Below the pieces are notes generated by a model, which was not told the origin of the DNA, made no database searches, and worked only from the letters and a program-made list of their open reading frames with translations. A DNA stretch of 8,050 bases from Micrococcales bacterium (GTDB taxonomy: Bacteria > Actinomycetota > Actinomycetes > S36-B12): NCBI GenBank assembly GCA_002694095.1, contig NZLD01000084.1, forward strand, positions 2,801 through 10,850, given 5' to 3'. The translations under genes and the position numbers were made by a program. Positions 1-7,276 of this stretch are shown in pieces; position 1 is the first letter of the stretch; every line of letters begins with the position of its first letter.

Positions 1-839
1 AACACAACTCGCCGGCTACTCGATTCTGATTCGCGGTGGTCACGAATCGGCACCCACCCGATGGCTGTGTGGGCACTTGCTCCCTGCACCTCGGTCACCG
101 GCAGTTCGACGAGGTCGCCGATGAAACGGGCAACGTTGAGGGTGGAGGGGTCGTCGTAGACCGTCCACGGGGCATCCACCTGCTCGATCCGCCCTGACGA
201 CATCACCGCCACCCGATCGGCCATCGAGAGGGCTTCTTCCTGGTCATGGGTCACGAGGATCGCCGTCGTGCCGATGTCCGCGAGGAGTCTGCGCACCTCG
301 GTGCGCACATCGATCCGCAGCGAGGCATCAAGGGAGGAGAAAGGCTCATCGAGAAGCACCAACGATGGCGCGGGAGCAAGTGCTCGAGCGAGAGCGACTC
401 GCTGTTGTTGACCGCCCGATAACTCATGCGGTCGGACCTTTTCCAGTCCGGACAGATCCACCATCTCGAGCATTTCGGCGACCCGCGCCCGCGCCTTCTT
501 CTTGTCCCGCAGACCGAAGGCGATGTTCCCTGCGACGTCGAGGTGCGGGAAGAGCGCGCCTTCCTGCGGGACGATGCCGATCCGACGTCGCTCGGGTGGA
601 AGCCACGTTCGCTCATTGGACGCGATCGTTCCTGCGATCGTGACGGTGCCCGTCGCCGGGCGGAGGTACCCGGCGATAGAGCGCAGCAGCGTGGTCTTTC
701 CGGAGCCGCTTGGACCCAGGATGGTGACGAACTCTTGCTGCTCGACCTCTATCGAAACATCCCGCACGACGATGGGTCCGCCGTATCCGACAGAGATGTT
801 GTCGAGAGACAGTTGCGGCACTGCAGGCGACGCTGTCAT
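1..839 (-). CDS. fbpC: Ferric iron ABC transporter ATP-binding protein, FbpC-type (3' end beyond window)
   Basis: This is the cytoplasmic ATPase that would power iron import through the FbpB permease. The ATG at 839 opens a frame that stays open to the left edge, giving 279 residues; FbpC-type proteins are usually about 350, so part of the C-terminal accessory domain is missing. Visible motifs are Walker A GPSGSGKT (about residues 42-49), a Q-loop glutamine in VPQEGALFP (Q92), the signature LSGGQ (140-144), Walker B VLLDE (161-165), a D-loop SSLD (168-171) and the switch histidine in THD (H198). The stretch VPQEGALFPHLDVAGNIAFGL is typical of the FbpC branch of CUT-like ATPases. The start overlaps the permease stop as ATGA, which indicates translational coupling. 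Related ATPases serve thiamine, polyamine or sulfate importers; the neighbouring binding protein favours ferric iron. Confidence 0.9.
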   Translation of the reverse strand, partial: MTASPAVPQLSLDNISVGYGGPIVVRDVSIEVEQQEFVTILGPSGSGKTTLLRSIAGYLRPATGTVTIAGTIASNERTWLPPERRRIGIVPQEGALFPHLDVAGNIAFGLRDKKKARARVAEMLEMVDLSGLEKVRPHELSGGQQQRVALARALAPAPSLVLLDEPFSSLDASLRIDVRTEVRRLLADIGTTAILVTHDQEEALSMADRVAVMSSGRIEQVDAPWTVYDDPSTLNVARFIGDLVELPVTEVQGASAHTAIGWVPIRDHRESESSSRRVV

Positions 840-2452
840 CGGACACCGCCAACGTAGGCCACCTCGTCGGTGCGAACCATCTTGCCATCCGCACGATTAG
901 TGCTCGTTGCTGTTTCGGGTGATCGCGCCAGCCACCGACCCATAAGCCACGCAGGTACGGACGCAAGAACGATCATGGTCAATGCATACGGGGCGGCAGA
1001 ACCAAAGGCCTGGATTTCCGTTCGCGACCACAATTCGGTGGCCAGGGTGTTGAAGCCGGTGGGCCGCAGCATCAAGGTGGCCGGCAATTCTTTCATCGCT
1101 GTCAGAACAACGAGCAGCGTTCCGGCTGCGATTCCCGGCCATGCGAGACGTCCGGTCACCGTGCACCAGGCACGAAGCGGGCCCCGGCCGAGGCTTCGCG
1201 CGGTGGATTCCAAACCCGGCGGCACGTGGGCGATCGCCGATCTGCTCGATCCGATGGCTTTCGGGAGAAAGAGCACGGCGTAGGCGAAGGCGAGCACCGC
1301 AAGAGTCTGGTAGGCCGCCGGTAATACGGCAAGGGTGAGAAAGACCAGCGACAGACCAACCACGACTCCCGGGAGGGCGTGGCCGAGAAACGCCGCGCCC
1401 TCGATACTCCTGACGATGCGGGAGCGGTAGCGAGCGGCGAGCGCGGCGATAGGCAGGGCGAGCAGCAGGGCAAGTGCAGCTCCGAGGATGGACGAGGACG
1501 CCGAACCGACGACGGCGCCTGCAAGTTCTCCAACATCAAGTTCGGTTCGTCGGCTTTCCAGCAACAGTCGCGTCAACGACCATGCGGGAACACCGAGCGA
1601 CAAGACCGCGACTCCGACCAGCCATGCGACACCGAGCACCGTGCCGCGGGTGCGGAGTTGTTGCCGAGGTGCAGGACGCGACACGCCTGATCCAATGCGC
1701 CAACGCTGTGACTTGCCTCGAATGCGCGCTTCGATCACGACGAGTAACAGGGCCAGGCAGACAAGGACGAGGGACAGCACCGCCGCCGTCGTGCGATCAA
1801 ACGATGCGCGGTAGGCGGTGTAGATCACTCGGGTGAAGGCATCGACGCGGAAGATTGCCACCGTGCCGAATTCGCTCAACGTATACAGCGCTGCAAGCAG
1901 CACACCCGCGGCTGCGGCCGGCCAGGCAAGGGGAAGGGTGACACGACGCGCGACGGCCAGGGGTCCCAACCCGAGGGATTGAGCGGCCTCTTCGTGTCCG
2001 GCGTCGATGGACCGAAGGGCGGCCGTCAGTGGGATGGCGACGTAGGGGTAGGTGGCGAGCACCATCACCAGTGCGGCTGCCCCGATTCCCGACATGCTCG
2101 GAAACTCGGCGATCCACGCGTAGGCCATCACGTACGAAGGAACCGCGAGGGGAAGTGCCGCCATCACCAGGAAGAAGGCGCGTCCGGGGATGTTCGTCCT
2201 GGCCAACAACCACGCCGTGGGGACGGCGATCAGCAAGCAGCCGACAATCACCAACGTCACGAGGGCGACACTCGTGATGGTCGTTTCGAGAGTTCTGTCT
2301 CGAAGCAACGCTTCGACCACTGCGTTCCAACCGGCCGACGACGTGCGGACCAGTAGGTACAGCAGCGGGATGGCCGCAACGGCGACGCTAACAACCGCCG
2401 CTGCAATCAAGAGCAGCGGCGGTCGCATGGAATTCACCGTTCGGCGATACAC
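836..2452 (-). CDS. fbpB: Ferric iron ABC transporter permease, FbpB-type (fused two-domain)
   Basis: This is the membrane channel of the iron importer. The protein has about 538 residues and is a tandem fusion of two BPD_transp_1-type halves with roughly twelve hydrophobic segments, the usual architecture of FbpB permeases. Each half carries an EAA loop that contacts the ATPase: EEAAQSLGLGPLAVARRVTLP (about 154-174) and ESTARSLGRGPLRAWCTVTG (about 415-434). The first hydrophobic segment follows the N-terminal positive cluster YRR. The GTG at 2452 was chosen because AGGAG at 2459-2463 lies 6 bases upstream; a longer reading from TTG at 2458 would abut this site, and an ATG at 2428 has no comparable site. 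The gene begins 9 bases after the fbpA stop and ends overlapping fbpC by 4 bases. The C-terminal tail of about 30 residues is hydrophilic. Confidence 0.92.
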   Translation of the reverse strand: MYRRTVNSMRPPLLLIAAAVVSVAVAAIPLLYLLVRTSSAGWNAVVEALLRDRTLETTITSVALVTLVIVGCLLIAVPTAWLLARTNIPGRAFFLVMAALPLAVPSYVMAYAWIAEFPSMSGIGAAALVMVLATYPYVAIPLTAALRSIDAGHEEAAQSLGLGPLAVARRVTLPLAWPAAAAGVLLAALYTLSEFGTVAIFRVDAFTRVIYTAYRASFDRTTAAVLSLVLVCLALLLVVIEARIRGKSQRWRIGSGVSRPAPRQQLRTRGTVLGVAWLVGVAVLSLGVPAWSLTRLLLESRRTELDVGELAGAVVGSASSSILGAALALLLALPIAALAARYRSRIVRSIEGAAFLGHALPGVVVGLSLVFLTLAVLPAAYQTLAVLAFAYAVLFLPKAIGSSRSAIAHVPPGLESTARSLGRGPLRAWCTVTGRLAWPGIAAGTLLVVLTAMKELPATLMLRPTGFNTLATELWSRTEIQAFGSAAPYALTMIVLASVPAWLMGRWLARSPETATSTNRADGKMVRTDEVAYVGGVR

Positions 2453-2458
2453 GATCAA

Positions 2459-2463
2459 CTCCT
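2459..2463 (-). promoter_or_regulatory. Ribosome binding site that fixes the fbpB start
   Basis: The minus strand reads TAGGAG TTGATC GTG. AGGAG is a strong Shine-Dalgarno match placed 6 bases before the GTG at 2452, and it shares bases with the fbpA stop codon TAG (2464-2462). This favours GTG over the in-frame TTG at 2458, and suggests that ribosomes ending fbpA can reload directly onto fbpB. Confidence 0.7.
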
Positions 2464-3511
2464 ACGTCAGACCGACGTCCTGCAGCATGAGCAACGTGCC
2501 GGGGAGGTCTTCCAATTCGGCCAGGGGGATATCGGGCCCCTGCACCTGCGACAGGGGAGGCACACCGTCGGGACCTTCGACACCGGCGACCAGTGGGTAT
2601 TCGAACGTCGTCTCGACGAACCACCGCTGTGCCGATTCGGATAGCAGCCACTCCATTAATGCGCCAGCACCGTCGGCGTTGTCGGTGGGTCGCACGATGC
2701 ACGCTCCCGACAAGTTGACCAAGGCTCCGGGGTCTCCCGGGCCGGCAAATGCGAGTTGCACGTTCATCGCGTCTTCGCCAACTTCAGCGGCTTTCTTGTA
2801 CCAATAGTAGTGATTGATCAGACCCAGCTGAACTTCTCCCGCATCAACGGCATCGCGGATGAGTCCGTTCTTTTCGTACAACTGAACGTCGTTGTCGATC
2901 AAACCCTGCAACCACTCGCGCGTCGCATCTTCCCCGGCTGCGACTCGCATGGCGGTGACGAAAGCTTGAAATGATCCATTCGTTGGAGCGATCGCTACTT
3001 GTCCGCGCCATTGCTCGTCCATCAGGTCGAAAACAGATGTCGGAACCTCATCTGCAGACAGTTGCGTCGAGTCGTACGCAATCACCCGGGCTCTGCCGGT
3101 TACTCCGGTCCATGTTCCGTCGGCTGACCGGTACGTCGCTGGAACGGAGTTCGCAATCGAGTCCGCCAGCGGCGCGCACATTCCGGCACCGTCGAGGGCT
3201 CCCAGAGCGCCGGCGTCCTGTCCGTAGTAGAGGTCAGCGGGTGATGCATCACCTTCTTCGATGATCTGTGCCGCCATCTCCGCCGTGTCGCCGTAACGCA
3301 CCTCAACAGGTACACCGGTTTCTTCCGTGAACTTCTCGAACAACGGCTCGATCATTTCTTCACTGCGCCCGGAGTAGACGACCACGGGCTCACCGGCGGC
3401 TGAGTCAACCGAGTCAGCCGACTGATCGTCGCTGGAGCCGGTGCAGGCAGCCAGTGCGAAGGCGATAGCCGGCACAGCGGCGATCAGGGGAAAGAACTTC
3501 GTGCGGGTCAT
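2462..3511 (-). CDS. fbpA: Ferric iron-binding lipoprotein of an ABC importer, FbpA-type
   Basis: This is the extracellular substrate-binding component of the iron importer. The 349-residue protein starts with a lipoprotein signal: positively charged MTRTK, a hydrophobic stretch, and a lipobox LAAC ending at C23, so it should be lipid-anchored to the outer face of the membrane. A low-complexity Ser/Asp linker follows (about 25-40), then the mature domain with the family opening VVVYSGRSEEMIEPLFEKF (about 43-61). The tandem tyrosines in NHYYWYK (Y235, Y236) correspond to the paired iron-ligating tyrosines of FbpA-type proteins. The ATG at 3511 has GAAGGA at 3517-3522, 5 bases upstream. It is the first gene of the transporter operon, and iron-box-like palindromes lie just upstream. 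Binding of another metal or an iron chelate cannot be excluded. Confidence 0.92.
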   Translation of the reverse strand: MTRTKFFPLIAAVPAIAFALAACTGSSDDQSADSVDSAAGEPVVVYSGRSEEMIEPLFEKFTEETGVPVEVRYGDTAEMAAQIIEEGDASPADLYYGQDAGALGALDGAGMCAPLADSIANSVPATYRSADGTWTGVTGRARVIAYDSTQLSADEVPTSVFDLMDEQWRGQVAIAPTNGSFQAFVTAMRVAAGEDATREWLQGLIDNDVQLYEKNGLIRDAVDAGEVQLGLINHYYWYKKAAEVGEDAMNVQLAFAGPGDPGALVNLSGACIVRPTDNADGAGALMEWLLSESAQRWFVETTFEYPLVAGVEGPDGVPPLSQVQGPDIPLAELEDLPGTLLMLQDVGLT

Positions 3512-3547
3512 GAACGTCCTTCAGGTGGGATTGCCCGGTCAGTTGAC

Positions 3548-3566
3548 TCAGGTAAGGCAAACCTGA
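3548..3566 (-). promoter_or_regulatory. Iron box 1 (IdeR/DtxR-type operator) upstream of fbpA
   Basis: The 19 bases TCAGGTAAGGCAAACCTGA have exact inverted arms (TCAGGT and ACCTGA). They match the IdeR/DtxR consensus TTAGGTTAGGCTAACCTAA at 15 of 19 positions by hand alignment. The site lies 36 bases before the fbpA ATG, in the region where a promoter or transcript start is expected. Iron-loaded IdeR/DtxR would repress transcription here; this is inferred from the motif and the iron-transport context. Confidence 0.75.
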
Positions 3567-3567
3567 C

Positions 3568-3581
3568 TTAGGGTAACCTAA
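3568..3581 (-). promoter_or_regulatory. Second iron-box-like palindrome upstream of fbpA
   Basis: TTAGGGTAACCTAA matches 13 of the last 14 positions of the IdeR/DtxR consensus and has inverted arms TTAGG and CCTAA. Extended to 19 bases in either direction the match falls to about 13-14 of 19, so it is a partial site. It starts one base after box 1, with centres about 17-18 bp apart. DtxR-family proteins are known to bind iron boxes as paired dimers, so a double site is plausible. Confidence 0.55.
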
Positions 3582-3584
3582 CTA

Positions 3585-3590
3585 GGTCAA
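3585..3590 (-). promoter_or_regulatory. Possible -35 element of the fbpABC promoter
   Basis: On the minus strand TTGACC is close to the -35 consensus TTGACA. It overlaps the stop codon of the upstream SCP-like gene (3587-3589). No clear -10 hexamer is seen at the expected 17-18 bp, where the iron-box arms lie, so the promoter assignment is tentative. If correct, the iron boxes would cover the -10 region and the transcript start. Confidence 0.3.
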
Positions 3591-3955
3591 ATTTCCCCAG
3601 AAGTCCCCAGGGGGAGCAGCCCGGACAGATCAGATCGTGCTCCGCTGGCGTGAACTCTGCCGTCCCTCGTGGCCTCGGCCCAGGTGAGTCTGCCCAGCGC
3701 GAGGGCCAACCACGTCTGGGTATTCATCTCCACCACCGCCGGCGGTGTCCCGCGCCGATGCGTTGCACCCTCGATGACCTGCACCGCCGCGTACGGGGGA
3801 ACGCGAACTTCCACACTCTTACCCGGTGCACTCGCCACCAACTCGGCGAGTGCCCCCTTCACGGCCGCACGCTGGTCGTCTTTCGGTGGCTCCCGACCGG
3901 ACTCCAGTGCGTCTAGCACCACAGTGGCGCGTTCGATCCACGCATCGTCCCTCAT
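3587..3955 (-). CDS. Small SCP-like protein (bacterial SCP orthologue family)
   Basis: A 122-residue soluble protein without signal peptide or membrane segment. The N-terminal part (1-45) looks helical. Residues about 47-116, from SVEVRVPPYAAVQVIEGATH through PPAVVEMNTQTWLALALGR to the region around SGLLPLG, resemble the actinobacterial 'sterol carrier family / bacterial SCP orthologue' proteins that are often annotated beside purL. The biochemical role is unknown; the family name reflects a fold resemblance to sterol carrier protein 2 rather than demonstrated lipid transfer. The ATG at 3955 shares one base with the purL stop (TGATG), and the bases upstream look unlike a ribosome binding site, so translation probably depends on purL. 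The stop lies 75 bases before fbpA with no visible terminator in between. Family assignment is from memory of sequence character. Confidence 0.75.
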   Translation of the reverse strand: MRDDAWIERATVVLDALESGREPPKDDQRAAVKGALAELVASAPGKSVEVRVPPYAAVQVIEGATHRRGTPPAVVEMNTQTWLALALGRLTWAEATRDGRVHASGARSDLSGLLPLGTSGEI

Positions 3956-6231
3956 CAGGAGAACAACGCCGGAAGGGTCGCGGTGTTCGCATCCCTCAAC
4001 CGATCGAGTGACACCGTGAAGAACTCTCCGAACTGCAGCACCTGGGTGCCGTCCTCATGTCCGGTATCGGGACCCAGACCCGAGTCGACGACGCCCACCC
4101 GGCACGCGGGCACTCCTCGTGCGGCACACATTTCGGTGAAGCGGAGTTCCTCGCTACGGGGGATCACTACGACCGCCCGTCCGGCGGACTCAGCAAACAG
4201 TTGGACGAAGGGGTCGACATCATCGGGGAGCCACAATCGCGCACCCACGCGACTACGAAGGGCCATCTCGACGACAGCGACCGCGAAACCTCCATCGGAT
4301 ACGTCGTGAGCGGCAGTGATCATTCCGTCGCGCGACGCAGCGACGAGGATCTCGCCCAGCACCTTCTCTCGCTGAAGATCGATCAACGGTGGGTGCCCCC
4401 CGAGATGTCCGCGGATGTGTGCCCACTCGCTACCGGAAAACTCATCGCGGGTATCGCCGAGCAGATAGATGAGCTCACCGTTCGGTCCCCAGGACATCGG
4501 CGTTCGGCGATCGACATCGTCGATAACGCCTAACACTCCGACAACAGGCGTGGGCAAGATCGCCGTGTCACCCGTTTGGTTGTAGAAGGAGACGTTGCCG
4601 CCGGTCACCGGGATTCCCAAGGCCGCGCACGCATCGGCCAAACCCCGCACCGCTTCCGCGAATTGCCACATCACTTCTGGGTCTTCCGGCGACCCGAAGT
4701 TCAAGCAGTTGGTCACCGCGAGCGGGACGGCTCCGGTGACGCACACATTCCGATACGACTCCACGAGCGCCAACTGAGCACCCGTGTAGGGGTCGAGCTT
4801 CGCGAAGCGTCCGTTGCAGTCGGTCGCGATCGCTACGCCTCTCCCGGATTCTTCGTCGACCCGAATCATCCCGGAGTCTTCGGGCTGGGAAAGGACAGTG
4901 TTTCCCCGCACGTAGCGGTCGTATTGGTCGGTGACCCACGACTTGTCGGCGAGATTCGCAGAGGCGACGAGTTCCAGAAGTGTGCCCAGAAACTCTTCCG
5001 GTCCGGGACGGTCGATGGTCGTGGCCTCATCTGCCTGCAACGCGTCTTGCCAGGACGGGCGATGGAACGGTCGCTCGTACACCGGGCCCTCGTGGGCCAC
5101 CGTGCGCGGCGGAGCGTCCACGATCCGCTCACCTTGCCAATCGATGGTCAACCGGCCGGAGTCGTTGACCTCACCGATCACGACTGCTTCGACATCCCAC
5201 TTACGGCAGTGAGACATGAAGTCATCGATCTTGTCCGGTCGGACGATGGCACACATGCGCTCCTGCGACTCGCTCATCAAGATCTCTTCAGGGCTCAGTG
5301 TCGGATCGCGCAGCAATACTCGATCCAGCCACACGTGCATGCCACCGTCACCGTTGGAGGCGAGTTCGCTGGTGGCGCACGAGATACCGGCACCACCGAG
5401 GTCCTGAATCCCCTCGACCAGTCCGGCATGCAGCACTTCGAGGGTGGCCTCGATCAGGAGTTTCTCCATGAACGGATCGCCCACCTGCACGCTGGGGCGC
5501 TTGGCTGGGCCTTCGTCGTCGAACGTCTCCGAGGCCAGAACCGATACGCCCCCAATGCCATCGCCGCCGGTTCGGGCGCCGTAGAGCACCACCAGGTTGC
5601 CCACGCCCTTCGCGCTCGCCAGGTGAATGTCCTCGTGTCGCATGGCGCCAACACACAGGGCGTTCACCAAAGGGTTACCCGCGTAGGACTCGTCGAAGAC
5701 GACTTCCCCTCCGATGTTGGGCAGACCGAGGCAGTTTCCGTAGCCACCCACGCCCGCGATGACCCCGGGGAGGACTCGTTTCGTATCCGCCGCATCGGCG
5801 GGTCCGAAGCGAAGAGGATCCATCACCGCGAGAGGACGTGCACCCATCGACAAGATGTCGCGGACAATGCCGCCCACGCCGGTCGCGGCCCCCTGATACG
5901 GCTCCACGTACGACGGGTGGTTGTGGCTTTCGACTTTGAACGTCACCGCCCAGCCATCTCCGATGTCGACGACGCCTGCGTTCTCCCCGATCCCCACCAG
6001 GAGCGCATCCGACGCTGGAGCCTTCTCGCCGAATTGCCGCAGATGCACCTTGCTGGACTTGTATGAGCAGTGCTCGCTCCACATCACCGAATACATCGCA
6101 AGTTCGCTGCTGGTGGGACGACGCCCCAGAATCTCGCGGATGCGTTCGTACTCGTCGGGCTTCAGCCCGAGTTCGAGATACGGCTGCTCGACCTCCGGGG
6201 TCGTCGCCGCCTGATCGACGGTATCGATCAT
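3955..6231 (-). CDS. purL: Phosphoribosylformylglycinamidine synthase subunit PurL
   Basis: The synthetase subunit of FGAM synthase, which converts FGAR, ATP and ammonia (from glutamine via PurQ) to FGAM in cytoplasmic purine synthesis. At 758 residues it has the size of the small, Bacillus-type PurL that needs PurS and PurQ, not the ~1300-residue fused enzyme. Visible motifs are [11 protein letters not shown] (51-61, with the conserved His), the nucleotide-binding stretch [20 protein letters not shown] (99-118) followed by [28 protein letters not shown] (277-290), MSESQERM (319-326) from the first half, and [10 protein letters not shown] (543-552) and [10 protein letters not shown] (641-650) from the second half of the AIRS-like tandem fold. 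The ATG at 6231 overlaps the purQ stop as ATGA, and the stop overlaps the SCP-like gene as TGATG. No key motif appears missing. Confidence 0.97.
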   Translation of the reverse strand: MIDTVDQAATTPEVEQPYLELGLKPDEYERIREILGRRPTSSELAMYSVMWSEHCSYKSSKVHLRQFGEKAPASDALLVGIGENAGVVDIGDGWAVTFKVESHNHPSYVEPYQGAATGVGGIVRDILSMGARPLAVMDPLRFGPADAADTKRVLPGVIAGVGGYGNCLGLPNIGGEVVFDESYAGNPLVNALCVGAMRHEDIHLASAKGVGNLVVLYGARTGGDGIGGVSVLASETFDDEGPAKRPSVQVGDPFMEKLLIEATLEVLHAGLVEGIQDLGGAGISCATSELASNGDGGMHVWLDRVLLRDPTLSPEEILMSESQERMCAIVRPDKIDDFMSHCRKWDVEAVVIGEVNDSGRLTIDWQGERIVDAPPRTVAHEGPVYERPFHRPSWQDALQADEATTIDRPGPEEFLGTLLELVASANLADKSWVTDQYDRYVRGNTVLSQPEDSGMIRVDEESGRGVAIATDCNGRFAKLDPYTGAQLALVESYRNVCVTGAVPLAVTNCLNFGSPEDPEVMWQFAEAVRGLADACAALGIPVTGGNVSFYNQTGDTAILPTPVVGVLGVIDDVDRRTPMSWGPNGELIYLLGDTRDEFSGSEWAHIRGHLGGHPPLIDLQREKVLGEILVAASRDGMITAAHDVSDGGFAVAVVEMALRSRVGARLWLPDDVDPFVQLFAESAGRAVVVIPRSEELRFTEMCAARGVPACRVGVVDSGLGPDTGHEDGTQVLQFGEFFTVSLDRLRDANTATLPALFS

Positions 6232-6914
6232 CGTCCGGCCCCGGCCATGAGCGATGACAGCACGCTAGCGAAAAAGATTAATCCGTCGGTGCTCGGCCCG
6301 GTGAGTGACTCGACGGCGTGCTCGGGGTGCGGCATCAAGCCAACGACGTTGCCGCGCTCGTTGGTGATACCGGCGATGTCGCGTCGACTCCCATTGGGGT
6401 TGACGTCCAGATACCGCGCGATGACACGGCCGTCTCCTTCGAGGCAATCGAGGGTGTCCTCGTCTGCAACGTAACCACCCTCACCGTTCTTCAAGGGAAT
6501 GACGATCTCCTGGCCGGGTGTGAAATCCCGGGTCCAGTCCGAAGCGGTGTTCTCGATTCGAAGTTTCTGGTCGCGGCACACGAAGTGCAAATGATCGTTC
6601 CGCGTCAGCGCACCGGGAAGTAGATGGGTCTCACACAGAATCTGAAACCCGTTGCAGATACCGAACACGGGCATGCCGCGATGTGCAGCGTCGATGATGG
6701 TGCCCATCACCGGCGCGAAGCGAGCGATCGCACCACACCGCAAGTAGTCCCCGTAGGAAAAGCCACCGGGAAGAACGACCGCGTCGACGTTCTTCACGTC
6801 GTCATCTCCGTGCCATAGGGACACCGCCTCACCACCGGCGATCGTCACCGCCCGAGCGGCATCGGCATCATCGAGAGAACCCGGGAAGGTGACGACTCCG
6901 ATGCGAGCGCTCAC
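6228..6914 (-). CDS. purQ: Phosphoribosylformylglycinamidine synthase subunit PurQ (glutaminase)
   Basis: The class I glutamine amidotransferase subunit, which releases ammonia from glutamine and feeds it to PurL. The 228-residue protein shows the N-terminal VVTFPGS element, [15 protein letters not shown] (48-62), the nucleophile elbow GICNGFQIL with catalytic C87, and the MPHPEH motif carrying catalytic H196 and E198. The length fits free-standing PurQ. The start is GTG at 6914, overlapping the purS stop as GTGA; the stop overlaps purL as ATGA. The order purS-purQ-purL with short overlaps supports co-translation of the complex. Confidence 0.97.
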   Translation of the reverse strand: MSARIGVVTFPGSLDDADAARAVTIAGGEAVSLWHGDDDVKNVDAVVLPGGFSYGDYLRCGAIARFAPVMGTIIDAAHRGMPVFGICNGFQILCETHLLPGALTRNDHLHFVCRDQKLRIENTASDWTRDFTPGQEIVIPLKNGEGGYVADEDTLDCLEGDGRVIARYLDVNPNGSRRDIAGITNERGNVVGLMPHPEHAVESLTGPSTDGLIFFASVLSSLMAGAGR

Positions 6915-7171
6915 ACGCCCGCCTCATCGTCGAGGACCATCATCGTGTAGTTCTCGATGACCGGGTTACTGAGTAGTTCGCCCGCGAGTTCGTCGAGTGT
7001 GGCCCGCCGAGCGTCGTCGAGATCCCCCTCGAGCTCAATGACGAACTTCTTACCTTGCCGAACATCAGCGACTCCAGAAAGCCCCAGCCGGCCGAGGGCG
7101 CCCTGCACGGCGCGACCCTGCGGGTCCAAGATCTCCGGCTTGAGCATGACGTCGACTATGACGCGAGCCAC
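6911..7171 (-). CDS. purS: Phosphoribosylformylglycinamidine synthase subunit PurS
   Basis: The small subunit that bridges PurQ and PurL and assists ammonia transfer. The chosen form has 86 residues and opens with the family-typical run [21 protein letters not shown], followed by the second half [13 protein letters not shown] and a C-terminal [14 protein letters not shown]. The frame can be extended to a GTG at 7189, but that start has no ribosome binding site, while AAGGA and GGGG lie inside the extension just ahead of the GTG codons at 7177 and 7171. PurS proteins usually begin right before the ARV strand, so 7171 is preferred; 7177 is a close alternative. The stop overlaps the purQ GTG by four bases. 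Confidence 0.93.
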   Translation of the reverse strand: MARVIVDVMLKPEILDPQGRAVQGALGRLGLSGVADVRQGKKFVIELEGDLDDARRATLDELAGELLSNPVIENYTMMVLDDEAGV

Positions 7172-7276
7172 GAGCACCCCATCCTTCACACAATGCGCAC
7201 AGCGAATGCAACCGGGAAGAATCCAATCCTATCCGGCTCCGCACGATCTGTTGGAGGCTCACTTAGGGTCAATCTC
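7172..7276. promoter_or_regulatory. Divergent intergenic region between purS and the Ddn-like gene
   Basis: This 105-bp gap must hold the promoters for the leftward purine operon and the rightward Ddn-like gene. On the minus strand TAGGAT (7231-7226) has the TAnnnT form of an actinobacterial -10 element and would leave a leader of roughly 45-50 bases before purS; the hexamer 17 bp upstream (CCAACA) is a poor -35. No clear plus-strand promoter, purine riboswitch-like fold or well-matched operator palindrome was recognised. AGGG at 7265-7268, 8 bases before the ATG at 7277, serves as a modest ribosome binding site. Confidence 0.35.

Noticed and set aside
1797..2356. Overlapping open frames on both strands inside fbpB
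   Set aside because: They are alternative-frame shadows of the permease, whose hydrophobic segments and EAA loop continue through this stretch.
3594..3622. CCCCAG repeated twice followed by a G run, resembling a small hairpin
   Set aside because: It lies within the 3' end of the SCP-like coding sequence, has a very short stem, and has no T-rich tract after it in the transcript direction, so it is not supported as a terminator.
4576..6066. Long open frame of 496 codons on the plus strand
   Set aside because: It is entirely antisense to purL, which has complete conserved motifs. Its translation is rich in Arg/His/Asp without recognisable domains, and long antisense frames are common in high-GC genes.
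7263..7270. TTAGGGT upstream of the Ddn-like gene, resembling half of an iron box
   Set aside because: Only one arm is present with no inverted partner at the proper distance; the AGGG is better explained as a ribosome binding site.
7055..7276. Upstream extension of the Ddn-like frame to an ATG at 7055
   Set aside because: The extension would cover the purS coding region on the opposite strand, shows no family similarity, and the ATG at 7277 has a ribosome binding site and gives the usual family length.
7172..7276. Possible purine riboswitch or PurR-type operator before purS
   Set aside because: The gap is short, and no convincing aptamer-like pairing or operator palindrome was found by eye.
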